From contig NZ_JASCTH010000004.1 in NCBI RefSeq assembly GCF_030009775.1, forward strand, positions 97,650-161,649: DNA of 64,000 nt. Direction: 5' to 3'. Below, in pieces: positions 46,446 to 54,733 of this stretch. The notes below the pieces were generated by a model. It was not told the origin of the DNA. It saw nothing but the letters and a program-made list of their open reading frames with translations, and made no database searches. Every line of letters starts with the position of its first letter. The first letter of the stretch is position 1. The translations under genes were made by a program, and so were the position numbers. This stretch comes from Actinoplanes sandaracinus. GTDB lineage: Bacteria; Actinomycetota; Actinomycetes; Mycobacteriales; Micromonosporaceae.

Positions 46446-47720
46446 TCAGCTTACGGAGACCTGAAAGACGGGGAGCTTTCCCAGTCGACGGTACTCGCGC
46501 AGGGCGGCGGGCGTGCTGTCCACCGACGAGTCCTGGCCCTTGTGGTTGGCCGGGGTCTCGAAGTGCACCATCGCCTTGATCCCCGGGAACCGGCTGATCT
46601 GCTGGCCGACCTCGCGGTAGAACTCGGCCATGTGCCCGGGGTTGCGCTTGGAGAACCAGACGCCCCACTCGGCGACCATCAACGGCTTGTCGGGGTGCCG
46701 CTGGCGTACCCAGTTGTAGAAACCGGGCCATCCGGGCTTGGTCGCCGACCGGCGGTTGAGCAGCTCGGCGAAGTCGCCGTGCCCGTAACCCGGCTCGCTG
46801 TAGGAGTAGGTGTCGAAGCCGATCCAGTCGACCACGTCGTCGCCCGGGTACATGTGCTGGAACCAGCTCTTGGTGGTGTGCGGGACGTACGCCATGTGCA
46901 CCAGGACGGTGACGACGTTGGTGGCGCCCTTGGCCCGCAGCCGCTTCACCACGTGCCGGAACATCGCGGCGTAGTCGCGGGCGGTGTAGCCGGAGCCGGC
47001 CCGTTCGCGCACCTGGTCCTCGGCCTCGTGGTGCACCGCGAAGAAGAACCGGTCCCGGAAGTTCTTCCTCAGGTGCACGGCGAGCCGGTCCAGGAACGCG
47101 TCGGTGCGCCTGTCGCCGCGGGCGATCCGGGCCCAGGTGGTGGTCTCGGGTTTCCAGTTGAGCAGCAGAATCCGCTTCTTGCCGGGCTGCCGGGCGATCG
47201 CGATCTCCTGCTCGGTGGGGAAGAGCTGGCGGGTGCCGCGGTGGTACCCGTGGAAGATCGCCTGGTGCCGTCCGGTCTTCTGCTCGAACTCGGCGAGCGC
47301 CCGCACCCCGCGCTCCTCGGTGCGCGCGCCCGGAGCCACCCCCCACAGCACGCCGCACGTCGGCACCAGTTTCGACCCGGTGCGGCAGCTCCGCTGTCCG
47401 GAGCCCCGGGGGTAGCCGACGAGGGTGTCGCCGTGCCGGCCGGTGGCCGCGGGAAGCGGGGCCGGGCCCGCCCACGGTGGCGCGCCGGTGGGTGGCGCCG
47501 GCTCCGGCGCCAGCCGCGTGGGTGACTCGGGCGGCGCGAACGTTCCGATGGCCGGGGCGGACGGCGCCACGATCGGGTCCACGAAGGAGGGCGGGCCGTA
47601 CGGAACTCCGAGCTGGTCCAGGCCGCCGGTCCACGCCCACGAGAGCGTGGCCGTCACGGACATGGCGAAGGCGGTGGTCAGCGCGGCGAGGTGCAGTAGC
47701 CGGGAACGGGTCTGTCTCAC
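46446..47720 (-). CDS. Secreted GH26-like glycosyl hydrolase
   Basis: This 424-residue protein starts at GTG 47720. A signal peptide (LLHLAALTTAFAMSVTATLSWA) and a ~75-residue Pro/Ala linker precede a GH26 (beta-mannanase-like) catalytic domain. The domain has 'FFFAVHHEAEDQVRER' (probable acid/base Glu), 'VDWIGFDTYSYSEPGYG' and 'KPLMVAEWGVW' (probable nucleophile Glu). It is divergent from the sulfation gene at 47902. A related lipoprotein lies at 56962. It is probably involved in trimming or releasing the locus polysaccharide. Confidence 0.82.
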   Translation of the reverse strand: MRQTRSRLLHLAALTTAFAMSVTATLSWAWTGGLDQLGVPYGPPSFVDPIVAPSAPAIGTFAPPESPTRLAPEPAPPTGAPPWAGPAPLPAATGRHGDTLVGYPRGSGQRSCRTGSKLVPTCGVLWGVAPGARTEERGVRALAEFEQKTGRHQAIFHGYHRGTRQLFPTEQEIAIARQPGKKRILLLNWKPETTTWARIARGDRRTDAFLDRLAVHLRKNFRDRFFFAVHHEAEDQVRERAGSGYTARDYAAMFRHVVKRLRAKGATNVVTVLVHMAYVPHTTKSWFQHMYPGDDVVDWIGFDTYSYSEPGYGHGDFAELLNRRSATKPGWPGFYNWVRQRHPDKPLMVAEWGVWFSKRNPGHMAEFYREVGQQISRFPGIKAMVHFETPANHKGQDSSVDSTPAALREYRRLGKLPVFQVSVS

Positions 47721-47872
47721 AAGGGCCGAGTATCAAAGGATCATGCCCGATTGTCCAGTATCACGCTGTTTTGCACCGAATTAGGCACTCTGTAACTTCC
47801 ATCCCTGCCGAGGGAAGATCAGGATTGGACCGAGAGCCCGACTCGACCCGCTCGATCAGGCCTGGGAAACTG

Positions 47873-47895
47873 TCCCCCAAATACCTGCAGGGGGA
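47873..47895 (+). promoter_or_regulatory. Hairpin that hides the ribosome site of the APS-kinase fusion gene
   Basis: TCCCCC (47873-47878) pairs with GGGGGA (47890-47895). The latter is the Shine-Dalgarno, 6 bases before GTG 47902. This short stem could dampen or gate translation of the first gene of the glycan operon. Confidence 0.4.
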
Positions 47896-47901
47896 TTCGA
47901 A

Positions 47902-49422
47902 GTGAATGGTTCGGTATTGCCCGAGGACGTGCTCCGGGACGCTCCCTCCTTCACCCCGCGCCCCCACGAGCTGGCCGATCTGGAGTTGCTGCTCTCCGGC
48001 GCCTACGCGCCGCTGACCGGTTTCCTGAGCCGGACCGACCTGGCCTCCCTCGGTCGCCGCGGCCGGCTGGCCGACGGCACATACTGGCCGGCCCCGGTGA
48101 CGTGCGAGGTCCCCGGCGAGGTGGCGGCCCTGCTGGATCCGGCCGACCCGGCCCGGCGCACCCTGGTGCTGACCGATCTGGAAGGCGCGCCGGTCGCCGC
48201 GATCGAGATCACCGACGTCTGGCAGACCGGTGAGAACCGGCACGGCATCGGTGGCCCGGTGCGCCGGATGGGCGACGGCGGCCACGGCCCGTTCCAGCGC
48301 CTACGGCGCACCCCCGAAGAGGTCAAGGCCCTGCTGCCGCCGGGCCGGGTGCTGGGCGTGATCGCCGACCGGCCGCTGCACCGGCCGCAGCTGGCACAGA
48401 TCGCGCACGCCGCCCGTACCCTCGCCGCTCATCTTCTGATCCTCATCCCGGTGAGCGGACCGGGGCCGGACGGGCTGCCTCCGGAAGCGCTGGTCCGCTC
48501 GATCTTCGCGGCCCGCGACCGGATGCCCCCGGCGACGATCGTCGCCGTGCCGCTGCACACCCGCGGCGACGAGATGCGCGACGCGCTGCTGCGCGCCCGG
48601 GTGGCCCGGTCCTACGGGGTGACCCACGTCCTGTCCACCGGGGACACCCTCTCCGGAGCGGGACTGCGCGTGCTGCTCCCCCGCGAACTCGCCTACGACA
48701 ACCGGGACGGCCAGTGGCGCTGGCGCGACGACGTCCCGCCTCGCAACCGCCGCCTGGCGATGGCCTCGACCGAGATCGAGGACCTGCTGGACCGCGGCTT
48801 CCCGCTGCCCGAGTGGCACACCCCGCCGGCCGTGGCCAAGGAGCTGTCCCGGATCCGGCCGCCGCGCCGGCACCGCGGCCTGGTCGTCTTCTTCACCGGC
48901 CTCTCCGGCTCCGGCAAGTCGACCATCGCCCGCAACCTGGCCGACGCCATGCGGGAGAACGGCGACCGGACCATCACCCTGCTCGACGGTGACGTGGTTC
49001 GCCGCGAACTGACCGCCGGGCTCGGCTTCAGCAAGGCCGACCGGGACCGCAACGTGCGCCGGATCGGCTGGGTCGCCGCCGAGGTGGGCCGTCACCGGGG
49101 CATGGCGGTGGCCTGCCCGATCGCGCCCTACGAGGCGGCCCGTGCGGCGGCCCGGCAGATGGCGGCGGAGGCCGGCGCCGGCTTCGTCCTGGTGCACGTG
49201 GCCACGCCGCTGGAGGTGTGCGAGAGCCGGGACCGCAAGGGCCTGTACGCCCGGGCGCGCGCCGGCCAGCTCCGCGGCATGACCGGAATCGACGACCCGT
49301 ACGAGGAGCCCACGGACGCCGAGTTGACCGTGGACACCACCACGATGACCGTTCCGGAAGCGGTCGAGATGGTGCTCAGCCACCTGATCGAGAACGGCTG
49401 GGTGGAGCCGAAACTGTCGTAG
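47902..49422 (+). CDS. Adenylylsulfate kinase fused to a degenerate ATP-sulfurylase domain
   Basis: This 506-residue protein has a PUA-like domain ('LELLLSGAYAPLTGFLSRTD', residues 27-46), a sulfurylase-like middle, and a C-terminal APS kinase from about residue 327. The kinase is intact: P-loop 'GLSGSGKST' (333-341), 'LLDGDVVRRELTAGLGFS', 'DRNVRRIGWVA', 'GLYARARAGQLRGMTGIDDPYE'. The sulfurylase signature QxRNPxH reads 'IADRPLHR', and the GRDHAG loop is missing. Only APS to PAPS is therefore expected. Two sulfotransferases downstream would use the PAPS. Confidence 0.86.
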   Translation: MNGSVLPEDVLRDAPSFTPRPHELADLELLLSGAYAPLTGFLSRTDLASLGRRGRLADGTYWPAPVTCEVPGEVAALLDPADPARRTLVLTDLEGAPVAAIEITDVWQTGENRHGIGGPVRRMGDGGHGPFQRLRRTPEEVKALLPPGRVLGVIADRPLHRPQLAQIAHAARTLAAHLLILIPVSGPGPDGLPPEALVRSIFAARDRMPPATIVAVPLHTRGDEMRDALLRARVARSYGVTHVLSTGDTLSGAGLRVLLPRELAYDNRDGQWRWRDDVPPRNRRLAMASTEIEDLLDRGFPLPEWHTPPAVAKELSRIRPPRRHRGLVVFFTGLSGSGKSTIARNLADAMRENGDRTITLLDGDVVRRELTAGLGFSKADRDRNVRRIGWVAAEVGRHRGMAVACPIAPYEAARAAARQMAAEAGAGFVLVHVATPLEVCESRDRKGLYARARAGQLRGMTGIDDPYEEPTDAELTVDTTTMTVPEAVEMVLSHLIENGWVEPKLS

Positions 49423-49438
49423 ACCATCACTCGCGGCG

Positions 49439-49485
49439 GGAGTGTGGCGTTACGCCACTGGGGCGAAACGCCCAAACCACACTCC
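49439..49485 (+). ncRNA. Three-way-junction RNA fold between the APS-kinase and Wzz genes
   Basis: An outer perfect 9-bp stem (GGAGTGTGG / CCACACTCC) encloses two hairpins, GTGGCG-TTA-CGCCAC and GGGCG-AAA-CGCCC. The first hairpin competes with the outer stem, so two alternative folds exist. It could be an attenuator, processing site or terminator, since no U-run follows. No known riboswitch class was recognised. Confidence 0.45.
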
Positions 49486-49511
49486 TCTCCCGGAAGGGCC
49501 GCCGAAGACTG

Positions 49512-51206
49512 ATGGAACCGTCCCGCCCCTCGTCCGATCTCTCGCACTACCTCGGTGCGCTCCGCCGGCACTGGTGGATCGCCCTGGTGGCCACGGGTGC
49601 CGGCCTGGGCGGCGGCGCGGTCCTGGCGCAGACCATGCCCAAGGTCTACGAATCGTCGGCCTCGGTGCTCGTGCAGCCCCTCGAACAGGACTCCAACGCG
49701 GAGGGCGGCCGGACCAAGAGCACGGTCAACCTCGACACCGAGGCACAGCTCGTCGGCTCCGGCGCGGTCGCCGTGAAGGCGGCCACCCTGCTGCGCAGCG
49801 ACCTGTCGCCGATCGAGCTGGCCAAGTTGGTGTCGGTGCAGGTGCCGGCGAACACCACGGTCCTGGTGATCACCTTCCACGCCCAGACGCCGCAGAACGC
49901 GCAGGCCGGGTCGCACGCGTTCGCCGAGGCCTACCTGCGCAACCGGGAGGAGACCGCCCGGGCCCGGCTGGACAAGCAGATCCGCTCGCTGAACCTCAAG
50001 GTCAAGCAGCTCACCACGGTGCTCACCGGGATCAACACCAAACTGGCGGTCGCTCCCAAGGGCAGCTCCACCGAGAGCAACCTGCAGAGCCTGCGGAACA
50101 ACTCGCAGAACCAGCTCAACTCGCTGACCGGGCGCCTCAACGAACTGACCACCACCATGGTCGGCGGCGGCAGCATCATCAGCGACTCCCGGCTGCCGGA
50201 GGAGCCGACCAGCCCGAACACCTGGCTGAACATTGGCACCGGCGGCATGCTGGGGCTGCTGCTCGGGCTCGGCCTGGCCTATCTGCGGGAACGCTTCGAC
50301 CGGCGGCTGGTCACCCCGAACGACGTCCGCGACCGGGGCCGGGTCACGGTGCTGGCCGCGCTCGACGAGCGGAGCACCCCGCACATCGACGACGTGCTCC
50401 AGCCGTACGGGCCCGGCGGCCGCGTCTTCAACCGGCTGCGCAACGAGGTGCTGGCCAGCCTGAACCCCACCGACCAGATCATCGTGGTGACCGGGACCAG
50501 CCGTGGATCGGCCAGCACCCTGGTCGCCGCGAACCTGGCGGCCGCTCTGGCGCGTACCGGCAGTGATGTGGCCCTGATCGGGGCGCACCTGCCGGACAGC
50601 GTGATCGACGCCGCGCCGCTGGCGCGGATGTTCGGGGTCTCCGCCATGCCGGGCCTCTCCGACCTGCTCGCCGGACGGGTGAGCCTGTCGCGGGCGCTGC
50701 AGCGCACCCCGCGCATCCCGTCGTTGCGAGTGATCACCACCGGTGGCGCCGCGACCGCCGCCGGGCTGATGCAGTCCCAGCGCCTCAAGGACACCCTCCA
50801 GACGCTGCGCGAGCAGGGTGGGTACGTGGTGATCGAGGCGCCGTCGACCAGCAGCAGCGCGGACGCGCAGAGCCTGGCCAGTCTCGCCGACGCGGCGATC
50901 CTCGCGGTCGAGCTGCGCCGGTCCAAGCGCCCGGCCCTGCTCGACGCCACCGAGCAGTTGCAGCGGGTCGGCACGAGACTGCTCGGCGCGGTGGTGCTGC
51001 CCCGGCTCGTCGCGATGCGCCCGGGCGAGATCGCGGCTCCGGCGGTCTCCCTGCCACCGCCCACCGAGCCGGGTGACGCGGTCGAGGAACCGACCCAGCA
51101 ACTGTCGTTCGCCGGCCGGCAGCGGCCGGGCGGGGCGGACAACAGCGACGCCACCGCGGTCATCGACCTCTCCAGCGCGGGCGCCGCGGACGGCGACGAC
51201 ACGTGA
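49512..51206 (+). CDS. Wzz/BY-kinase-like polysaccharide co-polymerase with degenerate P-loop
   Basis: This 564-residue protein starts at ATG 49512. It has a Wzz domain with TM1 at about 21-41 ('WWIALVATGAGLGGGAVLA'), a periplasmic-type coiled coil ('ARLDKQIRSLNLKVKQLTTVLTGI'), and TM2 around 240-260. A cytoplasmic BY-kinase-like fold follows. The Walker A loop reads GTSRGSAST (328-336) with no lysine, Walker A' has 'LIGAHLPDS' instead of a DxD, and no tyrosine-rich tail is present. It probably sets polymer length without kinase activity. Confidence 0.83.
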   Translation: MEPSRPSSDLSHYLGALRRHWWIALVATGAGLGGGAVLAQTMPKVYESSASVLVQPLEQDSNAEGGRTKSTVNLDTEAQLVGSGAVAVKAATLLRSDLSPIELAKLVSVQVPANTTVLVITFHAQTPQNAQAGSHAFAEAYLRNREETARARLDKQIRSLNLKVKQLTTVLTGINTKLAVAPKGSSTESNLQSLRNNSQNQLNSLTGRLNELTTTMVGGGSIISDSRLPEEPTSPNTWLNIGTGGMLGLLLGLGLAYLRERFDRRLVTPNDVRDRGRVTVLAALDERSTPHIDDVLQPYGPGGRVFNRLRNEVLASLNPTDQIIVVTGTSRGSASTLVAANLAAALARTGSDVALIGAHLPDSVIDAAPLARMFGVSAMPGLSDLLAGRVSLSRALQRTPRIPSLRVITTGGAATAAGLMQSQRLKDTLQTLREQGGYVVIEAPSTSSSADAQSLASLADAAILAVELRRSKRPALLDATEQLQRVGTRLLGAVVLPRLVAMRPGEIAAPAVSLPPPTEPGDAVEEPTQQLSFAGRQRPGGADNSDATAVIDLSSAGAADGDDT

Positions 51207-52567
51207 CCGCGGTCGCGGCGGTGGCGCACGCCGGGCCCGCACCGCGAACCGTCAAGAACCGCTCGCTGCCGGCCTGGCCGGTCGCCGGCATCCTGCTCCT
51301 CTACCCGCTGTGGTGGGCGCTCGGCCTGGGCGTGCTGATCTTCCCGCTGATGACCGCGCCGATGATCTTCCTGCTGCTGCGCCGGCGCGCGGCGGGACGG
51401 CCGGTGCGGCTTCCCCCGGGCTTCGCCTGGTGGGTGATCTTCCTGCTCGCGGTGGTGGTGAGCATCGCCGCGCTGGGCGCCGACCCGCCGGGCACGGTTC
51501 CCGAGCGCGCGAGCGAGCGGCTGGTCGCGGTGGTCTACAAGCTGTCGATGTACGCGTCGCTGACCGTCCTGCTGCTCTACGCCGGCAACCTGACCGAGGC
51601 GGAACTGTCCCGCCGCCGTCTGGTGCGGCTGCTCGGCGGCATGTTCGTGCTGACCGTGCTGGGTGGACTGCTCGGCATGGTGGCCGGGAACTTCGAGTTC
51701 ACCTCGCCGATCGAGTGGCTGCTGCCGTCCGGGGTGCGCAACAAGGGCTTCGTGCGGTCGCTGGTGCACCCGTACGCCGCGCAGATCATGGACATCGTCG
51801 GCGGTGACAAGCCCCGCCCCGCCGCACCGTGGGGTTACACCAACACCTGGGGCAACAACTTCTGTCTGCTCGCGCCCTGGCTGGTGGTGGCCGCCTGGTC
51901 GGGCCGCGGCGCCGGAAGGAAGTTCTGGGCCATGGTGTGCCTGGCCGTCTCGGTGGTGCCGGCGGTGGCGTCGCTCAACCGGGGCCTGTGGATCGGTGTC
52001 GGCCTGCTGCTGGCCTACGTGGCGGTCCGTTGCGTGCTGGCCGGCCGGCTCTGGATCCTCGCACTGCTGCCGGTCGTCGCGGCCGCGCTGACGATCGCCA
52101 TGATCGCCACCCCGCTCGGTGGCACCGTCGAGGCCCGCCTGGACAACGGCAAGTCCAACGGGGTCCGCTCCTTCCTCATCGACAAGGCTCTGGACGGCTT
52201 CACCGGCTCGCCGGTCATCGGCTACGGCGGCACCCGCAACACCCTCGGCGGGCGCAACTCGATCACCGTCGGCGAGAGCTCCAGTTGCGAGCGGTGCGGC
52301 AACTTCACCGTCGGCGGCAACGGGCAGCTCTGGCAACTGATCTATGCGCACGGCGCGGCGGGCACCGTGGGATATCTGGGCTTCTTCGCGTACGGGCTGT
52401 GGCGCTTCCGCCGCGACCGGAGCGCGATCGGGGTGGCCGGGAGTGCCGCGATCGTGACGTCCTTCTCCGCGATGCTCTGGTACAACTCCCTGGTCACCCC
52501 TCTGGCCTTCATGGTTCTGGCATACGCGCTGCTCTGGCGCAACTGGACAGAGGGGAAAACCCAATGA
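51203..52567 (+). CDS. O-antigen ligase/Wzy-like membrane protein
   Basis: This 454-residue protein has 10-12 hydrophobic segments and a large extracytoplasmic loop near 175-260 ('RPAAPWGYTNTWGNNFCLLAPW'). A second loop carries 'GFTGSPVIGYGGTRNTLGGRNS', the Wzy_C-like region that catalyses polymerisation or ligation in this fold. It overlaps the wzz stop by 4 bases. It is the expected polymerase of the repeat unit. Confidence 0.8.
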   Translation: MTAVAAVAHAGPAPRTVKNRSLPAWPVAGILLLYPLWWALGLGVLIFPLMTAPMIFLLLRRRAAGRPVRLPPGFAWWVIFLLAVVVSIAALGADPPGTVPERASERLVAVVYKLSMYASLTVLLLYAGNLTEAELSRRRLVRLLGGMFVLTVLGGLLGMVAGNFEFTSPIEWLLPSGVRNKGFVRSLVHPYAAQIMDIVGGDKPRPAAPWGYTNTWGNNFCLLAPWLVVAAWSGRGAGRKFWAMVCLAVSVVPAVASLNRGLWIGVGLLLAYVAVRCVLAGRLWILALLPVVAAALTIAMIATPLGGTVEARLDNGKSNGVRSFLIDKALDGFTGSPVIGYGGTRNTLGGRNSITVGESSSCERCGNFTVGGNGQLWQLIYAHGAAGTVGYLGFFAYGLWRFRRDRSAIGVAGSAAIVTSFSAMLWYNSLVTPLAFMVLAYALLWRNWTEGKTQ

Positions 52568-52619
52568 GCGAGCTTGTGAGCTCGGCCGCGGACTCATGGC
52601 GACGCCGGAGCGCGGCGGC

Positions 52620-53849
52620 ATGAGCCCGGTCAAGACCGCCCCCGCGGAACTGACCGCCGGCGACGCCGCGCTGCGGACCCAGTACATGACCGAGGTGCTC
52701 CACCTTCTCTACCCGAAGCCGTGCCGGACCGACGGCACGCCCGGCACGCTTGTGGCGGAATACCTGGTGGTCCCGAACGCGCACCGGCCCCGGCTGCTGG
52801 TCCCGACGCTCTCCCCCGCCGTCTCGGCGGCCGCGGTCCGGCGGTACGCCGAGCCGCAGTCGCGGATGGCCCGCCTCAAACGCGACGCCGTGGTGGCGGC
52901 CGTGCACGCCCGCGCCGCCGGGTGGCTGTTCCGCGACCGGATCCGGGTGACCGGACCGGTCTCGGCCGGTATCGACGGCTACCTGAGTGACGCGCTGCGC
53001 CGCGACCTGGCGGTCAGCATCCACATCGGCCCGGCGCGGGCCAACCGCAAACCGGTGCTGCAACTGCTCAGCCCGGACGGCGACACCTTCGCCTTCGGCA
53101 AACTCGGCACCGGCCCACTCACCCGTAGCCTGGTCAAGGCCGAGACCGCGGCCCTGATCGCGATCGGCAACAGCGGCCTGACCAAACTGACCGTGCCCCG
53201 GGTGCTGCACGCCGGGCAGTGGCGGGGCCTGCAGGTGCTGGTCCAGTCGGCGCTGCCGGTCTGGCTGCCCCGGGCGCCGCTGACCCAGCGGCGGCTCACC
53301 GCCGCGATGCTCGACATCGCCGGCTGCTGTGGGTACACGACCGGCCCACTGACCGGCAGCGGGTACTGGCACGAGCTCCGCGTGCGGCTGGCGGCCCTGG
53401 CCGACCGGCCCGAGGGCGCCGCGCTGGCCGCCGCGGTGGACGTGCTGGCCGCGCACAGCGGCGAGACCGCGCTGCGGTACGGCGCCTGGCACGGCGACTG
53501 GGCCCCGTGGAACATGGCGAACCTCGCCGACACCCTGCTGGTCTGGGACTGGGAACGGTTCGCCACCGGGGTGCCGCTCGGCTTCGACGCCATCCACCAC
53601 GAACTGCAGAAACGTATCCAGTCCACCGGCGACGCCCGGGCCGCGGTCGAGGGGACCGTGCACCGGGCCGACGAACTGCTCGCCCCGTTCGGGGTGGCGC
53701 CGGTGGCCCGCGAGATCACCGCCCTGCTCTACCTGGTGGACCTCGCCGTCCGTTACCTGACCGACCGGCAGGCCGAGGCCGGTGCCCGGCTCGGCGTGCT
53801 CGGGACCTGGCTGCTGCCGGTACTGATCCGGCGCGTGGAGGAGCTTTAG
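52620..53849 (+). CDS. Aminoglycoside-phosphotransferase-like (protein-kinase-fold) protein
   Basis: This 409-residue protein starts at ATG 52620 (52596 is an alternative). The C-terminal half carries an APH-type catalytic loop 'YGAWHGDWAPWNMANL' and the metal-binding 'LLVWDWERFATG'. The N-lobe lysine may be in 'FAFGKLGTG'. The fold usually phosphorylates small molecules, so a sugar or lipid carrier intermediate of the glycan is a reasonable guess. Its position between wzy- and sulfotransferase-like genes supports a biosynthetic role. Substrate unknown. Confidence 0.65.
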   Translation: MSPVKTAPAELTAGDAALRTQYMTEVLHLLYPKPCRTDGTPGTLVAEYLVVPNAHRPRLLVPTLSPAVSAAAVRRYAEPQSRMARLKRDAVVAAVHARAAGWLFRDRIRVTGPVSAGIDGYLSDALRRDLAVSIHIGPARANRKPVLQLLSPDGDTFAFGKLGTGPLTRSLVKAETAALIAIGNSGLTKLTVPRVLHAGQWRGLQVLVQSALPVWLPRAPLTQRRLTAAMLDIAGCCGYTTGPLTGSGYWHELRVRLAALADRPEGAALAAAVDVLAAHSGETALRYGAWHGDWAPWNMANLADTLLVWDWERFATGVPLGFDAIHHELQKRIQSTGDARAAVEGTVHRADELLAPFGVAPVAREITALLYLVDLAVRYLTDRQAEAGARLGVLGTWLLPVLIRRVEEL

Positions 53850-54733
53850 TGCCCATGCGAATTCGCAACCTGCCGACACCGGTGAAACGGGTGGTACACC
53901 TCGGCTCCCGCTCGTACGGGCGGCTCACCGCGGAGCGCCGGATGCTGCCGTCGTTCCTGATCTGCGGCGGGCAGCGCTGCGGGACCACGTCGCTGTACCG
54001 GGCGCTGGCCGCGCATCCGCTGGTCCTCAAGGCGGTGCTGCACAAGGGTGTGCACTACTTCGACACGTCTTACCGGCGGGGACCGGAGTGGTACCGCGGG
54101 CACTTCCCGACGCTGCGCAGCGCCGAACGGATCGCCGAACGGTACGGGTTCCGCGCCCAGACCTTCGAGTCCAGCCCGTACTACATGTACCACCCGCAGG
54201 CGGCCGCCCGGATCGCGCACGACCTGCCGTACGCGAAGCTCGTGGTCCTGGTTCGTGATCCGGTGGAACGGGCGTACTCGCAGCACCATCACGAGGTCGC
54301 CCGCGCCTTCGAGTCGGAGCGCGACTTCGGGGCCGCGCTGGCCCTGGAGCCGGCCCGGCTGCACCGCCAGGAGGAACGTCTCGCGCTCGACCCGCGGCAC
54401 TACAGCTTCGCCCACCAGCACCACGCGTACCGGGCCCGCGGCGAGTACGCCCGCTACCTGAGCGTGATGGCTCAGCACGTCGGCCGGGAACGCATCCACG
54501 TGGTGGAGAGCGAGCGGTTCTTCACCGACCCGGAGGCGGTCTACGACGAGGTGTGCGGGTTCCTCGGGCTGCCGCTCGGGCTGGACCGGCCGGCCTTCGA
54601 GCGCCACAACGCCCGCCCGCGGCAGGCCGACATGAACGCCACGCTGCGCCGGGATCTGAGCGACTACTACCGCCCGCACGACGAGGCGCTGGCCGGCTGG
54701 CTGGGGCACACCCCCGTGTGGCGCCGCGGATGA
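53849..54733 (+). CDS. PAPS-dependent sulfotransferase
   Basis: This 294-residue protein starts at GTG 53849 (5 bases after GGAGGAG and touching the previous stop); ATG 53855 is an alternative. The 5'-phosphosulfate-binding loop is 'ICGGQRCGTTSLYRAL' (about 36-51) and the 3'-phosphate site is 'LVVLVRDPVERAYSQHHHE'. The resemblance is to carbohydrate (heparan-type) sulfotransferases. It probably transfers sulfate from PAPS to the locus glycan inside the cell. Confidence 0.9.
   Translation: MPMRIRNLPTPVKRVVHLGSRSYGRLTAERRMLPSFLICGGQRCGTTSLYRALAAHPLVLKAVLHKGVHYFDTSYRRGPEWYRGHFPTLRSAERIAERYGFRAQTFESSPYYMYHPQAAARIAHDLPYAKLVVLVRDPVERAYSQHHHEVARAFESERDFGAALALEPARLHRQEERLALDPRHYSFAHQHHAYRARGEYARYLSVMAQHVGRERIHVVESERFFTDPEAVYDEVCGFLGLPLGLDRPAFERHNARPRQADMNATLRRDLSDYYRPHDEALAGWLGHTPVWRRG

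Noticed and set aside
46435..47736. 433-codon frame overlapping the GH26-like gene
   Set aside because: It is the +1 shadow of the real gene on the same strand, Arg/Gly/Ala-rich with no domain.
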